Source: Pyrobaculum sp. 3827-6 (GTDB taxonomy: Archaea; Thermoproteota; Thermoprotei; Thermoproteales; Thermoproteaceae). Taken from it: a DNA stretch of 64,000 nt. The DNA lies in NCBI RefSeq assembly GCF_025641885.1, contig NZ_JAOTQN010000002.1:62001-126000 (forward strand), in the 5' to 3' direction. Below the pieces are notes generated by a model that was not told the DNA's origin, did no database searches, and saw only the letters and a program-made list of their open reading frames with translations. Shown here one piece after another: positions 7,646-16,245 of this stretch; the stretch's first letter is position 1; each line of letters starts with the position of its first letter. The position numbers and the translations under genes are program-made.

Positions 7646-10425
7646 TACTCCTGCATCTCAGCCATCAGTCTCGCCAGCCTCCTGCGCCTCAGGAACCACA
7701 CCAAGAACACCGCGCCAGCCGCACCGCCAGCAATAACCAGCAGTGGAACTGGGTCGAGCGCCCACACGGCCTCGTAACGAGCGGGGCCGTACGCGACAGG
7801 CATCTGCGGGTAGTTGTAGACCACGCCCGTCGCCACATCCCTCCAGCCCTTGAAGACCCAGTGTATCGGAGGCGGAGACCACACGTCCATCGGGGTGGGG
7901 ACAACGGCCACGGTGGCTCCCTCGTCGGCCCAGGTCTGGGGCAGGACTGATCCGTAGGCAGTGCTAAACGTCACGAGAAACTGCCTCTTTACGTCAAATG
8001 TAATGTTAAGCGGTCTTTTCACTACAAAAGACTGCACAGGCGATGTGAGAGTGGCGTTAGGAACGCCGTTTATAACCCAGTTTTTAAACACAGTCCTCAC
8101 GCCGGCCTCCTCCCTGATGACTTGGGGGGCCACCACTCTTATAGACCTGCCTCTATCTACCCACGTGACGTTGCCCTCAACCCCCTCGATGCGTGCAGGA
8201 GGCGCCACGTAGACTAGGTACTGTCTTACATATACAGGCGTTCTATTCAGAGGTCCGGTGACCGTCGCCACTATAGTAGGCTCACGCTCCTCTGTCTCAG
8301 CCCAGTAGCTGAATACATCACGCGTCTTGTTGCGGTACTCCACCACCTGCGTCGCTGATGCGACCACAGTTAAGCCGTATGTGGCCCAGAGCCTACTAGT
8401 CCCGTTGACTGTGGCCCCGGGCCCCGCGGCGACTAGGAAAGACGGCTTGTAGCGCAACACAGCCACCACGGGATACGCGCTGAATCTAGGCGTTCTGCCA
8501 AACCCAACCACGTTGCCAGCGAGGTCATACACCACGACGTCGATGAGGTTGATGCCGTACACACCCTCTGAAACGGTCGCCGGAGCCTCCAACCTGTAGA
8601 CAGCTCTTATCGTAGTAGGCTTATCCACATTCACCGACAGCAACGGAAAGCCGACGCCTGCGGGCCTCCCGTCGACCTCCCAGCCGTCGAAAAGCGCCCT
8701 AGCCGTGCCAGCTGCCAGGGCTTGCAATCTCTGCAACCTATCCGCGAGGTTTGGGAGCGCCTCCACCTCAACCCTAGCCTGCACCGGGAGGGACATGTTG
8801 GCCGTGAAAGACGCGGGTCCAGACGCCCAGTCGGGCCCCTTCACCGCGCCCGGAGGCCACTTATACACTCTAAACTCTTTTACATACTTCAACACAAGCG
8901 GCTCTACCACGTCTCCGTATATCGTAAGCGTGAAGTTGCGCTCCGGCCTGCACCTGACGTCGCCCATGTATCTATATAGAGGGGTCAGCTCTACTCTGCC
9001 ATAGGGCACGTAGAGCACGCCGCTTTTCTCCAGCGTGTATATATAGGCTATATTCGTCCCAGGCACGTACACAGCCATTTCGAGGGGGAGGCAGTCGCCA
9101 GGCGCCTCGACTCTGTAGGGCAACCTAGCCGTATACAGGACGTAAGTGGTGTCCCAGTACTCAGCCGCCACCACCTGCCCGTCGAAAGAAACGGCGACGG
9201 AAGTCACCGGCTTGATGTTGAAGCTACCCAGCTGAGTCACGTTACCAGTGGCATTCCCACCGACGGCTCTCAGCAAAAGCTGGGTCGTAATAGGGTCGGT
9301 CCTCACCACAGGCAGGCCGTCTTTAAAGAGGTATAGGTGGCCGGCCTGCGTGCCGACCGCCACCACAGAGCCGTTCCACGAAGCCGCAACCGCGCTGGGC
9401 TTCGCAGGCATGGAGGTGCGCCACGAGATGCGGCCGTCCCTAATCCCCACAATCTCATTCCCAAGCGCCACGTAGAGCCAGCGCCCGTCTTGACTCATCG
9501 CCGAGGCAAACCTCGGCGTGTCTATGCCGTACGTGACTAGAACGGGATCTGCGAGGAGCAGGCCGTATGGGTACACCGCCACGTAGGGCCGCTCCCTCTT
9601 GACAAAACACAAAGCAACGGGATCCCCGGTGGAGTTGACGTATAGGCCGTACACAGCGCCGCCGCAGGCGCCGAGCCTAGTCAAGCCGGGGCTGTAGCGG
9701 CCGGTCCTCAGCTCGATCTCCGTGGGGAGCCTAAAACGGTAGATCTCGCCGGTGGAGGTCCCCACGTAAACAGTATAGTTGTAAATCGTCAGAGACGTAA
9801 CTGGAGGATCCAGGGGCGGCCTCGCCATGCTCTCTCGGCGCAACAACCCCCCGGGGTCTATGAGAAATCTATCTATGATTCTGCCGTCGCGCAGTACGTA
9901 AACCTCGCCGAATACAGTCGCCGCGACTACATACTCACAGTTAGTGGCCACCGCAGTGACGTTGGCGCGCGGCCCCAGATTCACCGCCCAGAGGGGGTAG
10001 CCGTAGGGCGTGTGCAGAGATACTATAGTAGTCTTGTGAACAGAGGCCAACACGACAGGAGGCAGAGGCAGGGTGAGGTTCAGCAACACCGGTATCCTCT
10101 GCGGGAGCCTCACGCCGTACTGAGCCAGCGCCTCTACTATCTCAGGTGCGAGCTCTATATCTACGTAAAAACTCCTCGTGACAGACCCCCTACTTACTGT
10201 AACTTCATATATGTAGAGGCGGTTAGCTACTGCGAGACATCTGCCAGCCCGGTCGGTGGCTATGAGGGGGTAAATAGCGCTTTGGCTCCACAGCTCCCTC
10301 CCATCAAGTCCCACTATCTTAACAGAATCAGGTCTAGCCCAGTAAAACGTGTCGAGAGACTCGGTAGGCAAGATGTTTGCCATCACCACAACGGCAAGCG
10401 CCAGCGACAACACCACCAACCTCAT
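7645..10425 (-). CDS. Secreted, membrane-anchored surface protein with beta-propeller-like N-terminal half
   Basis: A 926-aa protein with a Sec-type signal peptide (MRLVVLSLALAVVVMANILP) when started at the ATG at 10425. The frame is open to 10524, but a TATA box sits 22-30 nt before 10425. Residues ~30-470 carry repeated W/Y-x-V-x-x-G-x-x-G-blade patterns (for example VYVGTSTGEIYRF, VVAVGTQAGHLYLF), suggesting a PQQ/WD-like propeller. The second half has Ig-like repeats of the form FxxWxxxG. A single helix and RRRR tail near the C-terminus anchor it. It is translationally coupled to the frameshifted pilin gene. An adhesive or S-layer role is inferred. Confidence 0.78.
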   Translation of the reverse strand: MRLVVLSLALAVVVMANILPTESLDTFYWARPDSVKIVGLDGRELWSQSAIYPLIATDRAGRCLAVANRLYIYEVTVSRGSVTRSFYVDIELAPEIVEALAQYGVRLPQRIPVLLNLTLPLPPVVLASVHKTTIVSLHTPYGYPLWAVNLGPRANVTAVATNCEYVVAATVFGEVYVLRDGRIIDRFLIDPGGLLRRESMARPPLDPPVTSLTIYNYTVYVGTSTGEIYRFRLPTEIELRTGRYSPGLTRLGACGGAVYGLYVNSTGDPVALCFVKRERPYVAVYPYGLLLADPVLVTYGIDTPRFASAMSQDGRWLYVALGNEIVGIRDGRISWRTSMPAKPSAVAASWNGSVVAVGTQAGHLYLFKDGLPVVRTDPITTQLLLRAVGGNATGNVTQLGSFNIKPVTSVAVSFDGQVVAAEYWDTTYVLYTARLPYRVEAPGDCLPLEMAVYVPGTNIAYIYTLEKSGVLYVPYGRVELTPLYRYMGDVRCRPERNFTLTIYGDVVEPLVLKYVKEFRVYKWPPGAVKGPDWASGPASFTANMSLPVQARVEVEALPNLADRLQRLQALAAGTARALFDGWEVDGRPAGVGFPLLSVNVDKPTTIRAVYRLEAPATVSEGVYGINLIDVVVYDLAGNVVGFGRTPRFSAYPVVAVLRYKPSFLVAAGPGATVNGTSRLWATYGLTVVASATQVVEYRNKTRDVFSYWAETEEREPTIVATVTGPLNRTPVYVRQYLVYVAPPARIEGVEGNVTWVDRGRSIRVVAPQVIREEAGVRTVFKNWVINGVPNATLTSPVQSFVVKRPLNITFDVKRQFLVTFSTAYGSVLPQTWADEGATVAVVPTPMDVWSPPPIHWVFKGWRDVATGVVYNYPQMPVAYGPARYEAVWALDPVPLLVIAGGAAGAVFLVWFLRRRRLARLMAEMQE

Positions 10426-10446
10426 GCAATTTGCAAAAGAGCTTAA

Positions 10447-10455
10447 CTTATATAC
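10447..10455 (-). promoter_or_regulatory. TATA element for the 10425 surface-protein gene
   Basis: On the minus strand, gtatataag lies 22-30 nt before the ATG at 10425. This supports a leaderless mRNA and excludes the longer 959-codon reading. Confidence 0.65.
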
Positions 10456-10705
10456 TTTACGGTGATAACACTGACCTACAAAGATCCACACAGCCTCGGC
10501 AAACCGGTGCGAGAAACTAGCCACATACGAAGTAGCTCGTTCCAGGTTATGTTCTCAGAGGGTTCGGACACAAGTCTAGACAGGTTGCGAACTGCGTCCC
10601 GCACCTCTCACATCTTCCTTCCAACTAAATAAGCATCCGCAGAGACGCTACGTGTAAGCTCCACGCGGTGTTAGATATGCGTCCACCTGCGCGGTCTAGC
10701 TACTT

Positions 10706-11788
10706 TCACCAACCTGTCTTGAAGGGCCCCAACACCCAAGTTAATACAGGCGGCACGCCTAGATACAATAAAGCTATGAAGATGAGTTGCGCCAAGACGT
10801 AGATGCGGCGGGTGAAGAGGTGGAAGAAGGGCGCCACAGCGGCGAAGTACCAGTAGAACCAGCCCGACTGGGCCACAAATACGGACGACGCCGTCAACAG
10901 CGTCTCCAGCGCCAGCGAAGGCCTCATAGCCAGCTCTATCGGAAGTGCACGCCAAGCCACATGGCCGAGCCACGGCGCCGCCGATATGTGGATCTGGTAC
11001 TCCAACACGTCGTAAACCCCCGGCCTGGACACAGCCGTCACAACCTCCGTGCCGTTGTATAGAAACTTGGTGTAGTGCACATACCAAGGCGCCCCAGTGA
11101 AAAAGGTAAGCCACCCCAAGAACGGATTCTTGTGACTATGAAAAGACACGAGCCACCAATAAAACTGCAGATGGTACAGAAATAGGCCCTGAGCCAGGTC
11201 AACGGCGTGGGCAGCCAGAAAGGCCAACGCCGCGCCGACTGTAATCGGCACCAGAGACCTCCTATCCCTCAGCAAGACGTAGAAAACAAAGCCGGCCAGG
11301 GGGAAGGCCGCCGTGAATTTGGAGGCAAGCGCCGCCCCCCACAGCACCCCCGACAGCCACCTCCTCCCCAAGAGGTATGAAATAACCGCAGACACCGAAA
11401 ACAGAGCCACGAAAACGTCAAGCATAGCAAAGCGAGAGGTGGTTGTAAATACGATGTCAGTAGCCAGACTTAGAGACACGAGCCAGAAAGACCTCCCGAG
11501 TAGCCGCCCCAGCCAACCTGCCAGAAACACTGTAGCCACCCCAGCTACGAGCGGCGCAAGCCTAGGTGACAAGCCTATTAGATATTTTGCAAGAGGTGGA
11601 TGTTCAGGATTCGAGGAAAGCGCGGGCGGCACCCCAGCCACCTGCTCCAAACCAGCCTTGATGTAGATCTCCTCGTCTAGAAAGGCGAAGCCGGTGGAAA
11701 AAGAAGCAACTACGAAAAGCGTCACCACAATAAGAACCCCAAGCGCGTCGCGCCCACGCCCCCCTTTAGCAGTTAACCACCCCCACAT
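10706..11788 (-). CDS. GT-C membrane glycosyltransferase (PMT/ArnT-like)
   Basis: A 360-aa polytopic membrane protein with about nine hydrophobic segments. The first extracytoplasmic loop holds D-E-E (FLDEEIYIKAG) followed by EHPPL-KY, the signature of GT39/GT83-type enzymes that use a lipid-linked sugar donor. Such enzymes glycosylate proteins on the outer face of the membrane. Its ATG lies inside the end of the upstream pilin-like gene (23-nt overlap), so it is co-expressed with pilins. The likely substrates are the pilins or surface proteins encoded here, all rich in Ser/Thr/Asn. The donor and linkage cannot be read from sequence. Confidence 0.82.
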   Translation of the reverse strand: MWGWLTAKGGRGRDALGVLIVVTLFVVASFSTGFAFLDEEIYIKAGLEQVAGVPPALSSNPEHPPLAKYLIGLSPRLAPLVAGVATVFLAGWLGRLLGRSFWLVSLSLATDIVFTTTSRFAMLDVFVALFSVSAVISYLLGRRWLSGVLWGAALASKFTAAFPLAGFVFYVLLRDRRSLVPITVGAALAFLAAHAVDLAQGLFLYHLQFYWWLVSFHSHKNPFLGWLTFFTGAPWYVHYTKFLYNGTEVVTAVSRPGVYDVLEYQIHISAAPWLGHVAWRALPIELAMRPSLALETLLTASSVFVAQSGWFYWYFAAVAPFFHLFTRRIYVLAQLIFIALLYLGVPPVLTWVLGPFKTGW

Positions 11789-12164
11789 CTGGCACTACAA
11801 TGGGGTAGAGTATGTAGCTACTCCCGCCGCCCGTCGTGAGGATCAGCGCCGGGGTGGTGCCAGGCGTAAAGGACTCCCCCAGGGAGCCCCTAACCCCCGC
11901 CACCTTGCCCACCGGGACGTTTAGAGATATGTCGACAGACTTCCCAGACTTCACAGACACAACCCACCTCCCATAGAACTCATGGGGGCCAGCGTTGAGC
12001 ACACAAATCAAGAAGTCGCCTCTGGAGTCCACGTAGGCAGAGACGGGGTACACCTGCGCAAACTCCCTAACCCCCGCGGAAAAAGTCGAAAAAAGCCACC
12101 ACCCAACCAGCACCGCAAGGAGAAGAATCACCCCCAGTAGAAAAGCCACCTCAAGAGAAGACAT
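11766..12164 (-). CDS. Type IV pilin-like protein (second copy)
   Basis: A 132-aa protein beginning MSSLEVAFLLGVILLLAV, the S-L-E plus long hydrophobic helix of an archaeal pilin, then GWWLFSTF at the same place as GWYLYTTF in the major pilin upstream. The head domain is about 100 residues and beta-rich, with two cysteines. It begins 31 nt after the stop of the major pilin and overlaps the glycosyltransferase start. It is likely a minor pilin or an alternative filament subunit. Confidence 0.8.
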   Translation of the reverse strand: MSSLEVAFLLGVILLLAVLVGWWLFSTFSAGVREFAQVYPVSAYVDSRGDFLICVLNAGPHEFYGRWVVSVKSGKSVDISLNVPVGKVAGVRGSLGESFTPGTTPALILTTGGGSSYILYPIVVPDVGVVNC

Positions 12165-12195
12165 AGGAAAAAGGGGGTTGTTTTTAGTAGGTCGT

Positions 12196-12591
12196 TTACG
12201 GCTTTACCAGCGCGTTGAACGGGAAGCTCTGGCCGCCGCTCAGTATCACGCGGCCGGGCACCATCGTGCCAGGCGTCCAAGTGCCGCTGAGTGAAACTGT
12301 TAACGTAGTTTGTTGGCCTACTGTAATTGTTTGTGTAACCTGAGTCGACTGTCCCCCTGCTTCAACAGCGCTTATCTGGACGTCCACTGGGCCTGGGTTT
12401 ACTAAGACTAACTTGAGCTCGTTTTTGGAAGCGGTTATTTCTGCCGATACTACGTTTAGCCTTGGCTGGCCTGTGGTGGAGGCTACGAATGTGGTGTATA
12501 GGTACCAGCCGACTGCTACCGCTATTATCAGCACTATTGCTACTATTATCGCGATTTCGAGGCTTGTCATTCCTTTTAGTTTGGTTGCCAT
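12196..12591 (-). CDS. Major type IV pilin-like protein
   Basis: A 131-aa protein started at the ATG at 12591, with a TATA element about 25 nt before it. The N-terminus MATKLKG/MTSLEIAIIV is a class III signal peptide: a short basic leader ending in K-G, then the mature helix with E at position 5. The hydrophobic helix ends WYLYTTF and is followed by a compact Thr/Ser/Val-rich head with no cysteine. Size and composition match archaeal adhesive/type IV pilins. It is first in the cluster and therefore probably the main filament subunit. Cleavage by a PibD-type peptidase is expected; none is encoded here. Confidence 0.85.
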   Translation of the reverse strand: MATKLKGMTSLEIAIIVAIVLIIAVAVGWYLYTTFVASTTGQPRLNVVSAEITASKNELKLVLVNPGPVDVQISAVEAGGQSTQVTQTITVGQQTTLTVSLSGTWTPGTMVPGRVILSGGQSFPFNALVKP

Positions 12592-12610
12592 AAGCGGGTG
12601 GATGCCTCTC

Positions 12611-12622
12611 CTTAAATATTTT
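12611..12622 (-). promoter_or_regulatory. TATA element for the major pilin gene
   Basis: On the minus strand, aaaatatttaag lies 20-31 nt before the ATG at 12591. Confidence 0.6.
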
Positions 12623-12920
12623 GTGGTGTAGCGCACAAACAGCAAAGTGTGTAGATGCTCCGCCTTGAGGAGGCTCACCCAGACCGCTTCTTTATTATGC
12701 ACGGGGCGCCGTCTCCCGGGTCCCTCCAGTCCTCGGCTCGCGCCGTGTCTCGGGAAGTGCGGCTAGTATAAATCAACGGCGCGTGATCTCGCCGAATTTA
12801 TGTAAAACTCGCCGGATCTGGTGTACGTCTCCGGTGTGGATTCCTCACGAACCAATTCTGCCTGGCGGTCTCTGCCCGGGGCGGTCGCGTATCTGTGTGT
12901 ATCTCGTCGTTGCGGCTTGG
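12623..12920. other. Intergenic stretch upstream of the pilin promoter
   Basis: About 300 nt with no convincing gene. Reading frames here are GC-rich shadows without a start context. Two short A/T-rich patches (around 12768-12778 and 12795-12805) could be promoters, but no ORF follows them at leaderless distance. Confidence 0.4.
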
Positions 12921-13388
12921 TTAGTATTCCCTCCCCAGTATGAGGTGTATGTCTTCCTCCTCTGCCCTCTTTCTGAGGTACTGGGCGACGTCCCTCGGCG
13001 CGAATTCCACGGCTAGCACCGCTAGATATGTTTTGGCTTCCCTGGACTTCTCGGCGGCTTCGGCTAGTTTCCGTAGCTGTGTGAGGGCTTCTTCTACCTC
13101 TTCTGTGTCTATTAGGGAGACGGCCACTTTGCCGACTACGAGGGGCTGGGGGCAGTAGAGGTCTATCTTCACGAGGCCGTCGGCCGGTAGCCGTACGTCT
13201 AGCCATATGTCGCAGTGCACTCCCCGCTTTTCCAGAAGCTCTTCTACCTCCCTCGCGGCGCGGTACTTAAAGCCGCTGACCTCCTCTAGTATCTCGGTGA
13301 GGATTCTCCTTATCTCTCTGAATCTCTCGTCCATGCGGGAGGTGTAGGAGTCCTTCACACGCTTGCATCGCCACGCCAATTTTAGCAT
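12921..13388 (-). CDS. DUF3782-like nuclease-fold protein, short paralogue with altered active site
   Basis: A 155-aa protein. Its last ~110 residues align with the C-terminus of the 13997-14782 product; both end in IHLILGREY. The shared core looks like a PD-(D/E)XK fold, beta strand D-[IL]-[FY]-C-P-x-P-LVVG followed by the usual acidic position. Here that residue is Lys (VVGKV), whereas the paralogue has Glu (VVGEV). The long tandem coiled coil of the paralogue is missing. MDERFREIRR at residue 19 may be the true start. It is probably a degenerating copy without nuclease activity. Confidence 0.6.
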   Translation of the reverse strand: MLKLAWRCKRVKDSYTSRMDERFREIRRILTEILEEVSGFKYRAAREVEELLEKRGVHCDIWLDVRLPADGLVKIDLYCPQPLVVGKVAVSLIDTEEVEEALTQLRKLAEAAEKSREAKTYLAVLAVEFAPRDVAQYLRKRAEEEDIHLILGREY

Positions 13389-13996
13389 TTCTCCGCCCCG
13401 CGTCGTCGCGGTGCGGCTCGGGGATGAGGCGGTTGCGGGGCCGCGGGTGCCGGCCGAATATAAATCGCTTGTTTTCCTTCATCTCCACCTCACCGATGTA
13501 GTATATACAGCCGCGGCCGAGTGATCCCAACTTGCTCCGTATGCGTGGCGCTCGGCCGGTTGTCTGGTGCCGATCGCGTATTAGTTGCAGAGGCGGCGGG
13601 CTAAATATGCTGATGCGACGCCTCCTTTCGACATATATGTTTGAGCACTGCGCCGTTGCGCGTTGGCAGATCTGTTGCGTGTTTAGCATACCGTGCTTGC
13701 AGAGCCCCCGGCGCCGGTTATCCTGTGGAGGGCCGTTCCTGGGGGCTCTGCGCGTTTTCTATGTCTGCTGATGGGGGTCTGATTGAGATGGCCGACGCAG
13801 GTGTGTTTCAATTTTCCGTAGCCCGCTGGGTCGCGTGTTGACTACACCGCGAGGTACCCCGTCGCTGTGTTTGAAGGAGCCTCGGGGTAGATCCGCGGTA
13901 GTGGGTGAACCGTCGTGTGATCAGCGCTGGGGCCTCTGCCTATCACCCGGTCTAATGCAGGTCTCCGGCCGTGTATGTATATGTCTGTGGGGGCCT
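13389..13996. other. Intergenic stretch between the two nuclease-like paralogues
   Basis: About 600 nt without a supported gene. A minus-strand frame near 13440-13490 contains MKENKRF, reminiscent of the ENEKRW coiled-coil repeats next door but in a different frame from the 13388 gene. It could be debris of a once longer paralogue. The rest is GC-rich with no motif I recognise. Confidence 0.35.
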
Positions 13997-14782
13997 CTAG
14001 TATTCTCTTCCCAGTATGAGGTGTATGCCCTCCTCTTCTGCTTTTTTCCGTAGGTATTCCGCTACTTCCCTCGGCGCGGATCCCACGGCTAGTACTTTGA
14101 GCTGTGTCGCGGCGCCGGTGAACCTCTCCGCGGCTTCTACCGAGCGCCTCAGTTGCGCCAGCGCGTCCTCCGCCTCTTTGATGTTTTTCACCGCTGTGGT
14201 GACTTCGCCGACGACGAGGGGGCTTGGACAGAATATGTCCACCTCCTTGTAGCCGGCTGTTGGCAGGGTCACGTTTACCCGTATGCGGCAATCCACGCCT
14301 CTCTCCCTTAGGAGGTCCTCGACTGCCCTCGCCACGAGGTGCTCGAGGCCTCTCCCTAGGGCCTCCCTGATGTCCATCAGAGCCGACTGAACCCACTTAA
14401 ACCTCTGATCCTCCAACTTCTCGTGCTCAGCCCAGCGCCTCTCGTTCTCCTCTAGGAATTTTCTCCAAGTCTCGTACCACTCTTGCCACCTCTTTTCGTT
14501 CTCTTCTTGGAACTTGCGCCACGTCTCATACCACTCCTGCCACCGCCTCTCGTTCTCTTGCCACCTCTTCTCATTCTCCTGCCACCGTTTTTCGTTTTCC
14601 TCTTGGAATTTTTTCCACGTCTTGTACCAGCGCCTCCACCTCCTCTCGGAGTCTCGGCGGAGGTCTCTAAGCTCTCTCAACACCTCACCAAGCCCGACGG
14701 CCCCCGCCACAGCCAGCCTAAACTCCTCATCCTCCTCAAGAGCCCTCAAAAACCTACGCTTCTCCTCGGGAGTAAGGCCCAC
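13997..14782 (-). CDS. DUF3782-like protein: repetitive coiled coil plus PD-(D/E)XK-like domain
   Basis: A 261-aa protein with a leaderless GTG start; TATA TATTTATAAAG is about 22 nt before it. Residues ~55-130 are tandem units of two kinds, ENEKRWQ (7 residues) and EWYETWRKFQE (11 residues), forming a Trp-rich coiled coil. The C-terminal ~120 residues form a restriction-nuclease-like fold with D in VDIFCPSPLVVGEV, E nine residues on, and a following Lys/Glu-rich helix. Families of this plan are widespread in thermophilic archaea and of unknown role. The repeats make copy-number change at DNA level likely. Confidence 0.75.
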   Translation of the reverse strand: MGLTPEEKRRFLRALEEDEEFRLAVAGAVGLGEVLRELRDLRRDSERRWRRWYKTWKKFQEENEKRWQENEKRWQENERRWQEWYETWRKFQEENEKRWQEWYETWRKFLEENERRWAEHEKLEDQRFKWVQSALMDIREALGRGLEHLVARAVEDLLRERGVDCRIRVNVTLPTAGYKEVDIFCPSPLVVGEVTTAVKNIKEAEDALAQLRRSVEAAERFTGAATQLKVLAVGSAPREVAEYLRKKAEEEGIHLILGREY

Positions 14783-15453
14783 GTTATTAGTACCGCACTT
14801 TATAAATAGCTTTTACGCCTGTTTTACCTCTGTATGAGAGTTCTGATGGTGACGTGGCTGTGTGCGGTTCGTGAGCCGTGGTGGTTGTTGCGGGGCGAGA
14901 GCTGATAGCGGGGCCTCCGGGGATCGGGGCAGACCCCCGTCTTACAGTTCTTCGTGGCCTTTTGTGTGCCATCACAGTTTCTATAGGATTCTCGGCGAAT
15001 TCCTCGACGTTGGGTCTCATCGCGTCGAGGTACCGATAGTGGATGTAGAATAGGTTGTAGAGAAGTGCTACCCCCCTTCTCCTGTATCGCCAACCATCCT
15101 CGTTCTACTGCGATTAGAGCGACGGACGCATTTCTCGGTGTTTTGATCGAAGTTTTTGAACTGCCGAGGCGTCAAGGGGGGTTGAAAGAGGCGTACGCAG
15201 AGGCCGATCTAGATCTAGAGCTGGCAGAGTGAGGGATAGATAAATTCCGCCGTAGTTAATTCGTTGATATATTTCTACGCTTACGAGCTTGCAGTGGCCC
15301 GCCCCGCCTCCGAGGGGACAACTGAGGCGTATCCGCGCCTAAGCCGCAGAGCAGAGGAATCGGCGTTAACTCTCCCGCGGCCTCGCCACTGCGCGCCGCC
15401 GCGCCAGCACGGGCCTTAGCCCCCGAGACGCCGGGGGGCAGAAAGGGGCGTGG
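14783..15453. other. Long non-coding or degenerate stretch
   Basis: About 670 nt. The first 20 nt carry the promoter of the 14782 gene. Minus-strand frames between 14790 and 15090 have protein-like fragments (for example NPIETVMAHKRP) broken by stops and frameshifts, suggesting a decayed gene I cannot identify. A/T-rich patches near 15235-15275 could be promoters but face no ORF. Nothing else is supported. Confidence 0.35.
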
Positions 15454-15918
15454 CTAGGAGGCGTATCTTCGAAGCTTCTCTACCAGTTTTAGCGCCTCCT
15501 CCCGGTGCGCCTCGAAGATTTCCTTATCCATGAAGTTGTGGTGAAAGTTCGCGTGGAGTCTCTCTGCCATGCCGAAGGCTGTTAGGAGCTCCTTGTCTCC
15601 GCTTTCTTTGTAGAGCCTGCCGACTACCACGTTGTAGTCCCTGTGGCTGTAGTGCTCCCAGCCCCGCTTCTCTGCTATGGCGTTTAACAACGCGGCGACG
15701 GCGCCCTAGTACTTCTCCCCGGCCTGCGCCAAGTCGCCCTTTTGATACAGCTCCTCAGCCTCCCTGAGGTACTTCTCGTGTAGCGCCAGGTAAGCCTCTA
15801 CGCGTTGTGGAGGGTCAAGCCTCTCTGTAAGTAACCCCAGTATGAACTCCTCCACGTCTCTTCCAGCGGCCGCCTTCTTCAGCAACTCCAGTGTCTTGGG
15901 GGTGAGCTGGAGGGCCAC
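15454..15918 (-). pseudogene. PaREP1-family gene with in-frame TAG
   Basis: A GTG at 15918, about 20-32 nt after an ATATTAATAA element, opens a frame of 154 codons broken by one TAG at 15706-15708. The protein reads ...AQAGEKY, stop, GAVAALLNAIAEKRG..., in the same frame on both sides. The second part (HYSHRDYNVVVGRLY, FHHNFMD) and the overall length match the PaREP1 family of Pyrobaculum, helical HEPN-like proteins of about 150-170 aa. The amber codon stands where I recall the family having Trp (TGG), so a single G-to-A change would explain it. The gene is otherwise intact. Confidence 0.75.
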
Positions 15919-16245
15919 GGTGTGGCTTGGCGTCTTGGCTTATTAATATTGCTCTAGCGGCCGGGGCCGCTCGCCGGCTTGTCCTTATATGCTCGCCGTA
16001 GCGCATGTGGATTTAGGATTTTGGACAAGGCTTGTGGAGGCGTGTAGGTCGATGATGTGGGCGGTGGGGTTGCCCGCCGCGGAGGGGTTGCGCACTCTGC
16101 CTCTGGGCGGCCGCGCAACTTCTCTTGAACTCTCCCCTTTTCGTAATTGTGTTATATACTGGGGGAGGTCGGCGCCGCGGTTTCTAATAGGCTGGAGGGC
16201 TCCGTCTCTGGGTTGCTGTGGGAGGCGGCGTCGTGTGGGGTGGGT
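15919..16245. other. Intergenic stretch, no supported gene
   Basis: About 330 nt. It holds the promoter of the PaREP1 pseudogene (about 15938-15950). An 86-codon plus-strand frame at 15989 has no family resemblance and unusual composition, so it is not called. Confidence 0.4.

Noticed and set aside
10426-10524. 33-codon extension of the propeller-like surface protein
   Set aside because: A signal peptide begins at 10425 and the TATA box would fall inside the extension.
12763-13206. Minus-strand Arg/Pro-rich ORF overlapping the 12921 gene
   Set aside because: Composition is that of an out-of-frame GC-rich shadow, and the other frame has a recognisable domain with a paralogue.
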